Assembly (NCBI GenBank): GCA_949066965.1
Contig: CARTDA010000005.1
Span: 133,264-197,263 of the forward strand
Origin: COE1 sp949066965
GTDB lineage: Bacteria; Bacillota; Clostridia; Lachnospirales; Lachnospiraceae
Length of the DNA: 64,000 bases
Reading direction: 5' to 3'
Shown here piece after piece: positions 1 to 8,223 of the stretch (the first letter of the stretch is position 1; every line of letters starts with the position of its first letter). The notes below the pieces were generated by a model. The model was given only the letters and a program-made list of their open reading frames with translations. It made no database searches and was not told the origin of the DNA. The translations under genes were made by a program, and so were the position numbers.

Positions 1-225
1 TTCCTGAGTGCAAACAGGTGCGAGGTGGTCAGGAATGATGCGACCAAGGAGTGGAGAAGAAAGGTTAGGATGAAAGATCCGGCAGTGCCGCAGAAGCAGG
101 ATAGCGTGAAAAGTACTTCTAATTGCTTTCAGCAATTTCCACTCGCAGCAGAGGCTGCTTCGCGGAGAAGTACTAAGTTTCACGCCGAAAAATGCCAAAG
201 TACGGCATTTTTCATAACGATTTGA
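1..225 (+). CDS. possible 3' end of an upstream gene running into a repeat
   Basis: Frame 1 is open from the window edge to a TGA at 223-225. The first 34 codons lie before the structured repeat that starts at 102 and the rest would be translated repeat sequence. I recognise no domain. It could be the tail of a gene that now ends inside the repeat, or a chance open frame. Confidence 0.2.
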   Translation, partial: FLSANRCEVVRNDATKEWRRKVRMKDPAVPQKQDSVKSTSNCFQQFPLAAEAASRRSTKFHAEKCQSTAFFITI

Positions 226-247
226 GATTCCGCAGAGCGGAATCATG
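102..247. repeat. family A structured repeat, full copy 1
   Basis: These 146 nt are identical to 36647-36792. The copy folds as a chain of hairpins. An outer stem GTGAAA..GTACTTCT pairs with AGAAGTACT..GTTTCAC and encloses two small hairpins (AATTGC/GCAATT and GCAGC/GCTGC). A stem GAAAAATGCC/GGCATTTTTC and a stem GATTCCGC/GCGGAATC follow. Perfect identity over 36 kb means recent copying or gene conversion. There is no coding capacity I would defend. Confidence 0.85.
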
Positions 248-251
248 GAGG

Positions 252-316
252 TTAGTGTGAAAAATACTTCTAAGGCAGCGTTTTTCATATCTATTTGAGC
301 CGTCTAAGGCGGCATG
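252..316. repeat. family A repeat, shortened copy
   Basis: The copy starts with the same lead-in as the full copy (TAGTGTGAAAAATACTTCT) and keeps the TTTTTCATA..ATTTGAG spacer. It ends in a different small hairpin, GCCGTCTAAGGCGGC. The internal hairpins of the full copy are missing, so the family seems to be built from exchangeable hairpin cassettes between conserved linkers. Confidence 0.6.
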
Positions 317-320
317 GGGG

Positions 321-387
321 ATTAGTGTGAAAAATGAATTTTTCACACGCAAATTTGTGCCTGCGGCTCAAAGTTTGCAGGCTGTGG
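321..387. repeat. family A-related palindromic repeat
   Basis: A near-perfect palindrome GTGTGAAAAAT..ATTTTTCACAC is followed by a hairpin whose arms are GCAAATTTG and CAAAGTTTGC. The same arrangement with compensating base changes recurs at 11500-11565. From 388 to 528 the sequence is AT-rich and I see no gene in it. Confidence 0.6.
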
Positions 388-528
388 AAAGGGCATGGTT
401 ATTAATATGGAAAATGCACAATAATTTGGCGAAAATGCGAAGCCGTGCAAGCATACAATACACAAAAACCTATAATTTTAAATGGATAAATTCGTTAAAA
501 ATGTAGTAAATATCAAGAAATAAATAGA

Positions 529-557
529 TTGCTTTTTTTTTAACAATGTGATAAAAT
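529..557 (+). promoter_or_regulatory. promoter of the thl-etfA operon with a Rex-like site over the -35
   Basis: A -35 TTGCTT (529-534) and a -10 TAAAAT (552-557) are 17 nt apart, about 120 nt before thl. The 18 nt at 529-546 resemble the clostridial Rex operator TTGTTAANNNNTTAACAA: the right half TTAACAA is perfect and the left half is degenerate. Rex is the NADH/NAD-responsive repressor of butyrate genes in clostridia. The match is by eye and no regulator gene is in the window. Confidence 0.5.
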
Positions 558-574
558 AATCACAATGATTGTGA
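548..574 (+). promoter_or_regulatory. overlapping inverted repeats at the thl transcription start
   Basis: A perfect 7+1+7 inverted repeat, TCACAAT-G-ATTGTGA, lies at 560-574, where transcription from the -10 at 552 should begin. A second pair, TGTGAT..ATCACA, overlaps the -10. Such symmetry at the start point suggests an operator. I cannot assign the regulator. Confidence 0.45.
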
Positions 575-678
575 CAAAAATAACAAGCACAATCACACGG
601 AAACGGATGGGTGCCAAGGGCATTACAGCATGATGCCGGGAACCCGTCACAAGAGTATAAAAGATGGAGGAAAAGAGA

Positions 679-1863
679 ATGGCAAAAAAAATCGTATTAG
701 CAGGTGCATGTCGTACGGCAATCGGTACTATGGGTGGCTCGCTCAGCACAACACCGGTAGCGGAGCTTGGTTCTATTGTAATTAAGGAGGCCTTAAACAG
801 GGCAGGCGTGGCTCCTGACAAGGTTGACCATGTATACATGGGATGTGTTATCCAGGCAGGACAGGGACAGAATGTTGCCCGCCAGTCGGCTGTCAAGGCA
901 GGGCTTCCAATTGAGACACCTGCTGTTACGGTGAATGTTGTCTGTGGTTCCGGTCTGAACTGTGTCAATATGGCGGCGCAGATGATTCTGGCCGGCGATG
1001 CGGATGTTGTTGTGGCAGGCGGTATGGAGAACATGTCGATGGCTCCGTTTGCGCTTCCCAACGCACGTTTCGGATATAGAATGAACAACGGCACACTGGT
1101 GGACACAATGGTCAATGACGCACTGTGGGATGCATTCAACAACTACCATATGATTCAGACGGCAGACAATATCTGCGACGAGTGGAAGATTACACGCGAA
1201 GAACTGGATGCGTTCGCACTCAAGAGCCAGCAGAAGGCAGAAGCAGCCCAGAAGTCAGGCGCTTTTGACAAGGAAATTGTACCTGTAATGGTTAAGAAGA
1301 AAAAGGAAACGGTGGAGTTCAAGGTTGACGAAGGACCAAGGGCAGGTTCCACAATCGAAGCCCTGGCAAAACTCCGTCCGATTAACAAGGACAAATATGT
1401 TACGGCAGGAAATGCATCCGGAATCAATGACGGTGCGGCGGCGATTGTTGTCATGAGTGAGGAGAAGGCAAAGGAACTCGGTGTAACACCGATGGCTGAG
1501 TGGGTTGCAGGCGCACTTGCGGGTGTCAGACCGGAGGTAATGGGTATTGGACCTGTGGCTGCTACGAAAAAAGTAATGGCGAAGACAGGTATGAAGATTG
1601 AGGACTTTGACATTATCGAGGCAAACGAGGCATTTGCTGCACAGTCCATCGCAGTAGGCAGAGATTTGGGAATTGATGTAGAGAAGCAGCTGAATCCGAA
1701 CGGAGGCGCAATTGCACTGGGACATCCTGTAGGTGCATCCGGCTGCCGCATCCTGGTTACGCTGCTCCATGAGATGGAAGCAAAGGGTGCAAAGACAGGA
1801 CTTGCTACATTGTGTATCGGTGGCGGCATGGGCTGCTCAACCATTGTAAAGAAATACGAATAA
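679..1863 (+). CDS. thl: acetyl-CoA acetyltransferase (thiolase)
   Basis: This gene encodes a 394-residue thiolase that condenses two acetyl-CoA to acetoacetyl-CoA, the first step of butyrate synthesis in the cytoplasm. The sequence shows the nucleophilic cysteine in NVVCGSGLNCV (near residue 88), the GHPVGASGCR histidine motif and the C-terminal LCIGGGMGCS motif with the second catalytic cysteine. ATG 679 was chosen because GGAGG lies 8 nt upstream; an in-frame ATG at 664 has no such site. It is first in an operon whose order thl-crt-hbd-bcd-etfB-etfA is typical of butyrate-forming Lachnospiraceae. Length and motifs are normal for a biosynthetic thiolase. Confidence 0.97.
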   Translation: MAKKIVLAGACRTAIGTMGGSLSTTPVAELGSIVIKEALNRAGVAPDKVDHVYMGCVIQAGQGQNVARQSAVKAGLPIETPAVTVNVVCGSGLNCVNMAAQMILAGDADVVVAGGMENMSMAPFALPNARFGYRMNNGTLVDTMVNDALWDAFNNYHMIQTADNICDEWKITREELDAFALKSQQKAEAAQKSGAFDKEIVPVMVKKKKETVEFKVDEGPRAGSTIEALAKLRPINKDKYVTAGNASGINDGAAAIVVMSEEKAKELGVTPMAEWVAGALAGVRPEVMGIGPVAATKKVMAKTGMKIEDFDIIEANEAFAAQSIAVGRDLGIDVEKQLNPNGGAIALGHPVGASGCRILVTLLHEMEAKGAKTGLATLCIGGGMGCSTIVKKYE

Positions 1864-1883
1864 AACCGGAACAGCATAAAATG

Positions 1884-1923
1884 ACACATCTAAGGACATA
1901 CGTATTTATGTCCTTAGATGTGT
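1884..1923 (+). other. intercistronic hairpin between thl and crt
   Basis: A perfect 17-bp stem (ACACATCTAAGGACATA and its complement) encloses a short loop. It is not followed by a T-run, so it is probably an mRNA stabilising or processing structure, or a weak attenuator setting thl above the distal genes. Confidence 0.7.
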
Positions 1924-1982
1924 GAGGTTTTGGAGAGGCATTTTGACATGGGACGGTCTTGATAGTAAAAATGGAGGTAAGC

Positions 1983-2768
1983 ATGGAATATATACTTTAT
2001 GAAGCAAACGGCGCAGTCGGCAAGATTACAATTAACCGTGAAAAGGCATTGAACGCATTGAATTCACAGGTGCTGGACGAACTTAACGAGACACTTGACA
2101 GTGTAAACCTCGATGAAATCCGCTGCCTGATTCTGACCGGGGCTGGTGCAAAATCATTTGTTGCAGGGGCAGATATCGCGGAGATGAGTACACTTACAAA
2201 AGCGGAAGGGGAAGCATTTGGCAAGAAGGGAAATGATGTTTTCAGAAAGCTTGAGACATTCCCGATTCCGGTTATCGCGGCGGTAAACGGTTTTGCGCTT
2301 GGCGGCGGATGTGAGATTGCAATGAGCTGTGATATCAGGATCTGCTCGGACAATGCCGTATTTGGACAGCCTGAGGTTGGTCTGGGCATTACACCTGGAT
2401 TCGGCGGCACACAGAGACTTGCGCGTCTTGTAGGTGCAGGCATGGCAAAGCAGATGATTTATACCGCAAGAAATATCAAGGCTGACGAGGCATTGCGGAT
2501 TGGTCTTGTAAATGCCGTTTATTCCGCAGAGGAGCTTATGGCGCAGGCAGAGAAGATGGCAGCGGGCATAGCCAAGAATGCACCGATTGCAGTACGCAAC
2601 TGCAAGAAAGCAATAAACGAAGGTCTTGACGTGGACATGGACAAGGCGATTGTGATAGAGGAAAAACTTTTTGGTGACTGTTTCGAGACGGAGGACCAGA
2701 AGTATGGTATGGCATTTTTCCTTGATAAAAACAAGGAAAAAGTAAAGGAACCGTTTAAAAATTGTTAA
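1983..2768 (+). CDS. crt: 3-hydroxybutyryl-CoA dehydratase (crotonase)
   Basis: The 261-residue enoyl-CoA hydratase-family enzyme should dehydrate 3-hydroxybutyryl-CoA to crotonyl-CoA. It shows the crotonase oxyanion-hole segment AGADIAEM, the helix NGFALGGGCEIAMSCD, and FGQPEVGLGITPGFGGTQRL, which carries the catalytic glutamate region. ATG 1983 follows a GGAGGT site 5 nt away; the upstream ATG at 1971 has none. Its place between thl and hbd makes the short-chain butyrate role much more likely than fatty acid oxidation. Confidence 0.96.
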   Translation: MEYILYEANGAVGKITINREKALNALNSQVLDELNETLDSVNLDEIRCLILTGAGAKSFVAGADIAEMSTLTKAEGEAFGKKGNDVFRKLETFPIPVIAAVNGFALGGGCEIAMSCDIRICSDNAVFGQPEVGLGITPGFGGTQRLARLVGAGMAKQMIYTARNIKADEALRIGLVNAVYSAEELMAQAEKMAAGIAKNAPIAVRNCKKAINEGLDVDMDKAIVIEEKLFGDCFETEDQKYGMAFFLDKNKEKVKEPFKNC

Positions 2769-2796
2769 TTAAAAATATTCTTAAGGAGGACTTACA

Positions 2797-3639
2797 ATGA
2801 AAGTAGGTATTATCGGCGCCGGAACAATGGGTTCTGGTATTGCACAGGCTTTTGCGATGACAGATGGCTATGAGGTTTGCTTATGTGATATTAAGCAGGA
2901 GTTTGCAGACGGCGGAAAGGCTAAGATTTTAAAGAACCTGAACTTCCTCGTAAGCAAGGAGAAGATTACACAGGAGAAGGCAGACGCCATCGCGGCAAAG
3001 ATTGCGACAGGATTAAAGGATATCTGTACAGACTGTGACCTTGTTATCGAGGTTGCTCCTGAGAAGATGGAAATTAAGAAGACAACCTTTAAGGAGTTAC
3101 AGGAGATTGTTAAGCCGGAGTGTATTTTTGCAACAAATACATCATCCCTTTCTATCACAGAGATGGGTGCAGGTCTTGACCGCCCGCTTATCGGAATGCA
3201 TTTCTTCAATCCTGCTGACAGAATGAAGCTGGTGGAGGTAATTGCAGGCGCCAACACACCGGCAGATTTGGTTGAGAAGATTAAGGGCATCGCTTCAGAG
3301 ATTGGAAAGACTCCTGTTGAGGTGAACGAGGCTGCTGGTTTTGTTGTGAACAGAATTCTGATTCCTATGATTAACGAGGCAATTAATGTATATGCGGCAG
3401 GCGTTGCAAGTGTTGCTGATATTGATGTGGCAATGCAGCTCGGCGCAAATCATCCGATGGGACCTCTTGCACTCGGTGATTACATAGGTCTTGATATCGT
3501 ACTTGCCATCATGGAGGTTATCTATGCAGAGACAGGGGATTCGAAATACGCGCCATCTCCGCTCCTTAGAAAGATGGTACGTGCCGGAAAGCTTGGAAAG
3601 AAGACAGGCGTGGGCTTCTACGATTACGCTAAGAAATAA
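2797..3639 (+). CDS. hbd: 3-hydroxybutyryl-CoA dehydrogenase
   Basis: The 280-residue NAD(P)-dependent enzyme reduces acetoacetyl-CoA to 3-hydroxybutyryl-CoA. The N-terminus carries the Rossmann motif VGIIGAGTMGSGIAQ. The middle has the family signature ATNTSSLSITEM and the substrate histidine in IGMHFFNPADRMKLVEVI. The C-terminal helical domain contains PVEVNEAAGFVVNRIL and ends in GKKTGVGFYDY. An AAGGAGG site precedes ATG 2797. It is 28 nt behind crt, within the butyrate operon. The length is the usual one for the short clostridial form. Confidence 0.97.
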   Translation: MKVGIIGAGTMGSGIAQAFAMTDGYEVCLCDIKQEFADGGKAKILKNLNFLVSKEKITQEKADAIAAKIATGLKDICTDCDLVIEVAPEKMEIKKTTFKELQEIVKPECIFATNTSSLSITEMGAGLDRPLIGMHFFNPADRMKLVEVIAGANTPADLVEKIKGIASEIGKTPVEVNEAAGFVVNRILIPMINEAINVYAAGVASVADIDVAMQLGANHPMGPLALGDYIGLDIVLAIMEVIYAETGDSKYAPSPLLRKMVRAGKLGKKTGVGFYDYAKK

Positions 3640-3652
3640 ATTGTCAGGTAAG

Positions 3653-3736
3653 ACTACAGCAAGGCGTTGTGCGCATCACACAGCGGCTTGCTGTTCGTAG
3701 TTAATAATTTGCAGCTTCGCATGGACATGGAAGCTG
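3653..3736 (+). other. paired hairpins between hbd and bcd
   Basis: The 134-nt gap holds two dyads. At 3653-3701, ACTACAGCAAG.. pairs with ..CTTGCTG..GTAGT. At 3712-3736, CAGCTT pairs with AAGCTG. Neither has a terminal T-run. They look like small palindromic repeats or mRNA processing structures inside the operon, with no coding capacity. Confidence 0.5.
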
Positions 3737-3773
3737 TGGTAAAATAGTTAATTTTAAACGGAGGAATAATAAC

Positions 3774-4940
3774 ATGGATTTTACATTAAGTAAAGAGCAT
3801 GAGATGGCGAGAACTCTTTTCAGGGAGTTCGCTGAAAAAGAGGTTAAGCCTCTTGCGGTTGAGGTAGATGAGACAGAAGAATTTCCAAGGGCTACTGTTG
3901 AGAAAATGGCAAAGGCTGGTTTTATGGGGATTCCTATTCCGAAGGAATACGGCGGACAGGGCTGTGATGTCCTGACATATGCAATGTGCGTGGAGGAGCT
4001 TGCGAAGGTTTGCGGTACGACGGCTGTTATCGTATCTGCGCATACCTCACTTTGCTGTGACCCGATTCTTACATATGGTACAGAAGAGCAGAAACAGAAA
4101 TATCTGCCAGACCTTGCAAGCGGCAAAAAGATTGGCGCATTTGGTCTTACAGAGCCTGGCGCCGGTACAGATGCCCAGGGGCAGCAGACAAAGGCTGTGT
4201 TAGAGGGTGACGAGTGGGTTCTGAACGGTTCAAAGATTTTTATTACAAACGGTAAGGAAGCTGACGTATACGTTATTTTTGCAATTACAGGCGTTGTAGA
4301 GAAACGCGGCAGAATGACAAAAGAGATTTCTGCATTTATCGTGGAGAAAGGTACACCAGGATTCACATTTGGTACAAAGGAAAAGAAGATGGGTATCCGT
4401 GGTTCATCGACATACGAGCTGATTTTCACGGACTGCCGCATTCCGAAGGAAAATATGTTAGGCCAGCAGGGCAAGGGATTTGGTATCGCAATGCATACAC
4501 TCGACGGAGGACGTATCGGTATTGCGGCACAGGCGCTTGGTATCGGAGAGGGCGCACTTGAGAGAACGATTGCATATGTACAGGAGAGAAAGCAGTTTGG
4601 ACGTGCAATCGGTGCATTCCAGAATACACAGTTCCAGCTTGCGGATATGGCAACAAAGGCACAGGCTGCACAGTACATGGTATACAAGGCAGCATGCACA
4701 AAGGATCAGTATACAAAGGATCACAAGACATCTTACAATGTAGAGGCAGCCATGGCAAAATTGTACGCGGCAGAGATGGCTATGGAAGTGACGACAAAGG
4801 CTGTCCAGCTGCATGGCGGCTATGGCTACACAAGAGAGTACGAAGTAGAGCGTATGATGAGAGATGCAAAGATTACCGAAATCTATGAGGGAACAAGCGA
4901 AGTTCAGAGAATGGTTATTTCTGCAAATCTGTTAAAGTAA
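3774..4940 (+). CDS. bcd: butyryl-CoA dehydrogenase
   Basis: The 388-residue acyl-CoA dehydrogenase should reduce crotonyl-CoA to butyryl-CoA. With the electron-transfer flavoprotein encoded next, it would couple this to ferredoxin reduction (electron bifurcation). FAD-binding signatures are visible: GAFGLTEPGAGTDA, ERKQFGRAIGAFQ, and the C-terminal QLHGGYGYTREYEVERMMRDAKITEIYEGTSEVQ region (residues about 340-380), which holds the catalytic glutamate in the IYEGTSE loop. GGAGGA precedes ATG 3774. The pairing with etfBA separates it from other short-chain acyl-CoA dehydrogenases. Confidence 0.96.
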   Translation: MDFTLSKEHEMARTLFREFAEKEVKPLAVEVDETEEFPRATVEKMAKAGFMGIPIPKEYGGQGCDVLTYAMCVEELAKVCGTTAVIVSAHTSLCCDPILTYGTEEQKQKYLPDLASGKKIGAFGLTEPGAGTDAQGQQTKAVLEGDEWVLNGSKIFITNGKEADVYVIFAITGVVEKRGRMTKEISAFIVEKGTPGFTFGTKEKKMGIRGSSTYELIFTDCRIPKENMLGQQGKGFGIAMHTLDGGRIGIAAQALGIGEGALERTIAYVQERKQFGRAIGAFQNTQFQLADMATKAQAAQYMVYKAACTKDQYTKDHKTSYNVEAAMAKLYAAEMAMEVTTKAVQLHGGYGYTREYEVERMMRDAKITEIYEGTSEVQRMVISANLLK

Positions 4941-5009
4941 GGCGAACGAGAAAGCGCAGCTTTCGAGTGCACGGCGTAATAAAAAAATAAAAATATAAGG
5001 AGAAAAAAC

Positions 5010-5792
5010 ATGAAAGTTGTAGTATGTGTGAAACAGGTACCTGATACAAAAGGTGGCGTTAAGTTCAATCCTGATGGTACACTTGATAGAGCGGCTATGC
5101 TGACAATCATGAACCCTGATGACAAGGCAGGTCTTGAGGCAGCATTGAGATTAAAGGATCAGTATGGTGCGGAAGTAACCGTTGTCACAATGGGACTTCC
5201 AAAGGCAGAAGAAGTTCTTCGTGAAGCAATGGCTATGGGCGCTGACAAGGGTATTCTTGTGACAGACAGGGTTCTTGGCGGAGCGGATACATGGGCTACT
5301 TCACAGACACTTGCAGGCGCACTCAGGAACCTTGACTATGACCTTATTATCACAGGACGTCAGGCGATTGACGGAGATACGGCACAGGTTGGACCACAGA
5401 TTTCAGAGCATCTTGGAATTCCTGTTATTTCTTATGCACAGAAGATTGAGATTGAGGGAGACAGCGTGGTTGTTGAGCGCCAGTATGATGACAGATATCA
5501 CGTATTGAAAGCAAAGATGCCTTGCCTGATCACGGCGCTTGCTGAATTGAATGAGCCTCGTTATATGACTCCGGGTGGAATCTTTGATGCATATAAGGCA
5601 GAGATTACCACATGGGGCAGGGCTGACCTGAAGGATGTGGAGGATTCCAACCTTGGACTGAAAGGTTCACCGACACAGATTGCAAGGGCATCCGACAAGG
5701 TCAGAAAAGGAAAGGGTGAGAAGGTTACATTAGATCCTTCTGAATCTGTAGAATACATTATGAACAAGTTAAAAGAGAAACATGTTATCTAA
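5010..5792 (+). CDS. etfB: electron transfer flavoprotein beta subunit
   Basis: This 260-residue EtfB partners EtfA to carry electrons for butyryl-CoA dehydrogenase. It begins MKVVVCVKQVPDTKG, the usual EtfB opening, and has the motif ITGRQAIDGDTAQVGPQISEHL. NPDDKAGLEAALRLKD near residue 35 is also typical. An AAGGAG site lies before ATG 5010. The 69-nt gap from bcd holds a small dyad and an A-rich tract but no terminator, so it is read as part of the operon. Confidence 0.97.
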   Translation: MKVVVCVKQVPDTKGGVKFNPDGTLDRAAMLTIMNPDDKAGLEAALRLKDQYGAEVTVVTMGLPKAEEVLREAMAMGADKGILVTDRVLGGADTWATSQTLAGALRNLDYDLIITGRQAIDGDTAQVGPQISEHLGIPVISYAQKIEIEGDSVVVERQYDDRYHVLKAKMPCLITALAELNEPRYMTPGGIFDAYKAEITTWGRADLKDVEDSNLGLKGSPTQIARASDKVRKGKGEKVTLDPSESVEYIMNKLKEKHVI

Positions 5793-5947
5793 GGAACTGT
5801 CAATAAATAATTCATCAATTTGGCTTGTCTAAATGTCCATCTGCGGCATCAGATAATCTTGACGCAGCCCGCTACGTCTGCGATTATCTTCTTTGCAACT
5901 GAACATTTATACGGTGCCAAATTAACAAGTTATTTATTGACAAGTCC
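5793..5947. repeat. MITE-like imperfect palindrome between etfB and etfA
   Basis: These 155 nt have terminal inverted repeats of about 32 nt: GGAACTGTCAATAAATAA.. at the left and the complement ..TTATTTATTGACAAGTCC at the right, with about 28 of 32 positions matching by eye. The centre contains further arms (AGATAATC..GATTATCT). It encodes no protein. It begins directly after the etfB stop codon, so it would be transcribed as a long hairpin between two genes whose products form a heterodimer. Confidence 0.75.
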
Positions 5948-5998
5948 TAATGAAATGGGATAAGAAGTATATTGCTCTTAGAATAATGGAGGTTTATC

Positions 5999-7042
5999 AT
6001 GAGTTTAGAAGAATATAAAGGCGTGTTTGTCTTCGCACAGCAGGTAGATAACAAGGTAAGCGGCATCGCCCTTGAACTGATTGGCGAAGGAAAGAGACTT
6101 GCAGAAAAATTGGAAACAGAAGTAACGGCAGTACTGGTCGGAAGCGATGTAAAGGGACTGGCAGACGAGCTTGCAGCTTACGGTGCAGACAAGGTTATCG
6201 TAGTGGACGATCCGGAGCTGAAGGAATACAGGACGGAGCCATATGCGCATGCCCTGGCATCTGTCATTAATCAGTACAAGCCTGAAATTTTGCTGGTAGG
6301 TGCGACAGCAATCGGCCGTGACCTGGGACCAAGGGTTTCGGCAAGAGTACATACAGGGCTCACAGCAGACTGTACTTCACTTGAGATTGGGGATTTCCCG
6401 ATTAATCCGATACCTGGCAAGGAGCAGAAGCACAACCAGCTGCTTATGACACGTCCTGCATTTGGTGGAAACACAATCGCGACAATCGCATGCCCGGATT
6501 TCCGTCCGCAGATGGCCACAGTACGTCCCGGCGTTATGCAGAAGCTTGAGAAGAAAGAAGGCGCTAAGGCTTTTGTTGAGGAGTTCAACCCTGGATTTAC
6601 ACCGGACAACAAGTATGTGGAAATCGTTCAGGTTGTAAAGAACCTGACGGATACGGTTGACATTATGGATGCCAAGATTCTTGTATCTGGCGGACGTGGT
6701 GTGGGAAGCCCGGAGAACTTTAAGCTTCTTGATGACCTTGCTGAGGCAATTGGCGGTACGGTAAGCTGCTCACGTGCGGTAGTGGATGCAGGCTGGAAGA
6801 GCAAGGATTTACAGGTTGGACAGACAGGTAAGACGGTACGCCCGAATGTATATTTTGCCATCGGTATCTCTGGTGCGATTCAGCATCTGGCAGGCATGGA
6901 GGAATCCGATATCATCATTGCAATCAACAAGGATGAGACAGCCCCGATTTTTGATGTGGCGGATTATGGAATTGTTGGTGATCTGAATAAGATTGTACCT
7001 GCGCTGACAGAGCAGATTAAGGCAGCGGTTGTAAATAAATAA
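5999..7042 (+). CDS. etfA: electron transfer flavoprotein alpha subunit
   Basis: The 347-residue EtfA is the partner of EtfB. The N-terminal adenine-nucleotide-like domain is followed by the FAD-binding C-terminal domain with LVSGGRGVGSPENF (residues about 227-240), VGQTGKTVRPNVYFAIGISG and HLAGMEESDIIIAINKDE, all EtfA signatures. GGAGG lies 7 nt before ATG 5999. It is the last butyrate gene before a strong terminator. The length is typical of the clostridial bifurcating type rather than the shorter mitochondrial form. Confidence 0.97.
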   Translation: MSLEEYKGVFVFAQQVDNKVSGIALELIGEGKRLAEKLETEVTAVLVGSDVKGLADELAAYGADKVIVVDDPELKEYRTEPYAHALASVINQYKPEILLVGATAIGRDLGPRVSARVHTGLTADCTSLEIGDFPINPIPGKEQKHNQLLMTRPAFGGNTIATIACPDFRPQMATVRPGVMQKLEKKEGAKAFVEEFNPGFTPDNKYVEIVQVVKNLTDTVDIMDAKILVSGGRGVGSPENFKLLDDLAEAIGGTVSCSRAVVDAGWKSKDLQVGQTGKTVRPNVYFAIGISGAIQHLAGMEESDIIIAINKDETAPIFDVADYGIVGDLNKIVPALTEQIKAAVVNK

Positions 7043-7052
7043 AACCAATTGT

Positions 7053-7091
7053 AAAAACCTCAAAGGATTTGTTCTTTTGGGGTTTTTTTTT
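7053..7091 (+). terminator. terminator of the butyrate operon
   Basis: A stem AAAACCTCAAAG pairs with CTTTTGGGGTTTT and runs into nine T residues (rho-independent pattern), 11 nt after the etfA stop. Confidence 0.9.
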
Positions 7092-7163
7092 GCCGAAAGA
7101 TAGGGTATAATCAAGATATGTCGATAAAATATATAATACACATGAGAGATAAGGAGAAAAGGA

Positions 7164-7706
7164 ATGGCATTGACGGAATTAAATACATACACGATAAACG
7201 ATATTTATAACCTCCCGGATGGACAGCGAGCGGAGCTGATTAATGGGAAGGTATATTATATGGCACCTGCGACGAGAAACCATCAGAGAATTGTTGGAGA
7301 GCTTTTTGCGACAATCCGTGAGCATATCAGGAGAAACAGTTTTAAGGGGGAAGTGGATATCACTCCGTTTGGCGTATTTATCGATGCGGATGACAAGAGC
7401 TATGTGGAGCCGGATATCTGCATTATCTGTGATGAAAATAAGCTTGATGACAGGGGATGCAATGGTGCGCCTGACTGGATTATAGAGGTCGTTTCGCCTG
7501 CGAGCAGGAGAATTGACTATACGACGAAGCTCTTTAAGTACCGTTCTGCAGGAGTACGTGAATACTGGATTGTCGATGCGGATAAGACAAGGGTGATGGT
7601 CTATAACTTTTATCAGGATGACATGAATGAGTACAGTTTTACGGAGGATATCCCGGCAGGAATATATACCGACCTTACAATACGGATGTCCAATCTGGAA
7701 TTGTAA
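7164..7706 (+). CDS. Uma2-family (DUF820) restriction-endonuclease-fold protein
   Basis: The 180-residue protein has the Uma2/DUF820 pattern: a proline- and aspartate-containing YVEPDICIICDEN (residues about 92-104), DWIIEVVSPASRR, and DYTTKLFKYRSAGVREYWIVD. The Asp, Glu and Lys in these segments form the PD-(D/E)xK nuclease-fold site. Such proteins are common in cyanobacteria and Firmicutes, but their biological role is not settled and cleavage activity is rarely shown. AAGGAG precedes ATG 7164. It stands alone after the etfA terminator. Confidence 0.8.
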   Translation: MALTELNTYTINDIYNLPDGQRAELINGKVYYMAPATRNHQRIVGELFATIREHIRRNSFKGEVDITPFGVFIDADDKSYVEPDICIICDENKLDDRGCNGAPDWIIEVVSPASRRIDYTTKLFKYRSAGVREYWIVDADKTRVMVYNFYQDDMNEYSFTEDIPAGIYTDLTIRMSNLEL

Positions 7707-7741
7707 AAATATTCACTTTTTGGCTGCCGGTATAAAAGTAC

Positions 7742-7770
7742 TTGCAAATACGGCGTCCTTCAAGTATAAT
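7742..7770 (+). promoter_or_regulatory. promoter of the polyamine operon
   Basis: TTGCAA (7742-7747) and a perfect TATAAT (7765-7770) are separated by exactly 17 nt. No other good promoter is visible between here and speD, so the transcript would carry a leader of about 450 nt. Confidence 0.75.
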
Positions 7771-8223
7771 AATCCTTGTCGGAAGCCTTTTATGGTTTTT
7801 CCGTATTATTAATAACAGGCTTAACATATTAAGGCGATTGGAGCCTTATTGATTGGATTTCATATCCGTAACAACCCACTTGTGAAAATCAATAAGAGTA
7901 GTAAAAGTAAACTTTTTTGCTATATAGACTCTGGTCACCTTACTATATACGATACACAGTAGAGATGTGTAACAGACTGCGTGAGATTCATTGTGAGTGG
8001 AAATCGGAATGGTTTCCACTTATTTTATGCACACGGACGCGGAAAGGAAATGTGCAGCTAAAGCTGCCTGCGTCCGGCACGTGAGTAGGAGAGAAGGTCA
8101 TTCCCCTACTCGATTGCACATGGGTGTCCAAACGAATATGTCAGCAAGCTGACGGACGCCCGGCGCGCGAATAGGGAAGATAAACCTTCGCTACTTGATT
8201 TTGATTGAGGGGTGCAGTGGGCA
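7771..8223 (+). promoter_or_regulatory. long structured leader of the speD operon
   Basis: No gene is visible in these 453 nt. They hold a small hairpin AAGGC..GCCTT (near 7831-7847), a hairpin GTGGAAA..TTTCCAC followed by TTATTTTA (7996-8027) that looks like a weak terminator, and then the family B repeat array. Polyamine genes are often controlled after transcription starts, so attenuation in this leader is plausible. That is inference from structure only. Confidence 0.45.
8028..8206. repeat. family B modular repeat, site 1 (two modules)
   Basis: Two tandem modules begin at TGCACA (8028) and TGCACA (8115), a spacing of 87 nt. Each folds into a GC-rich hairpin with an outer stem GGACGC/GCGTCC (or close variants), an inner stem GCAGC/GCTGC and a bulge containing AAAGGAAA. 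A GAGTAG..CTACTC stem enclosing GAAGGTCATTCCC follows. The array starts just after a hairpin with a T-rich tail, as at the other two sites. Confidence 0.75.

Noticed and set aside
8028..8206. CRISPR array
   Set aside because: The period is 87-88 nt, modules are hairpins with no unique spacers, and there are no cas genes.
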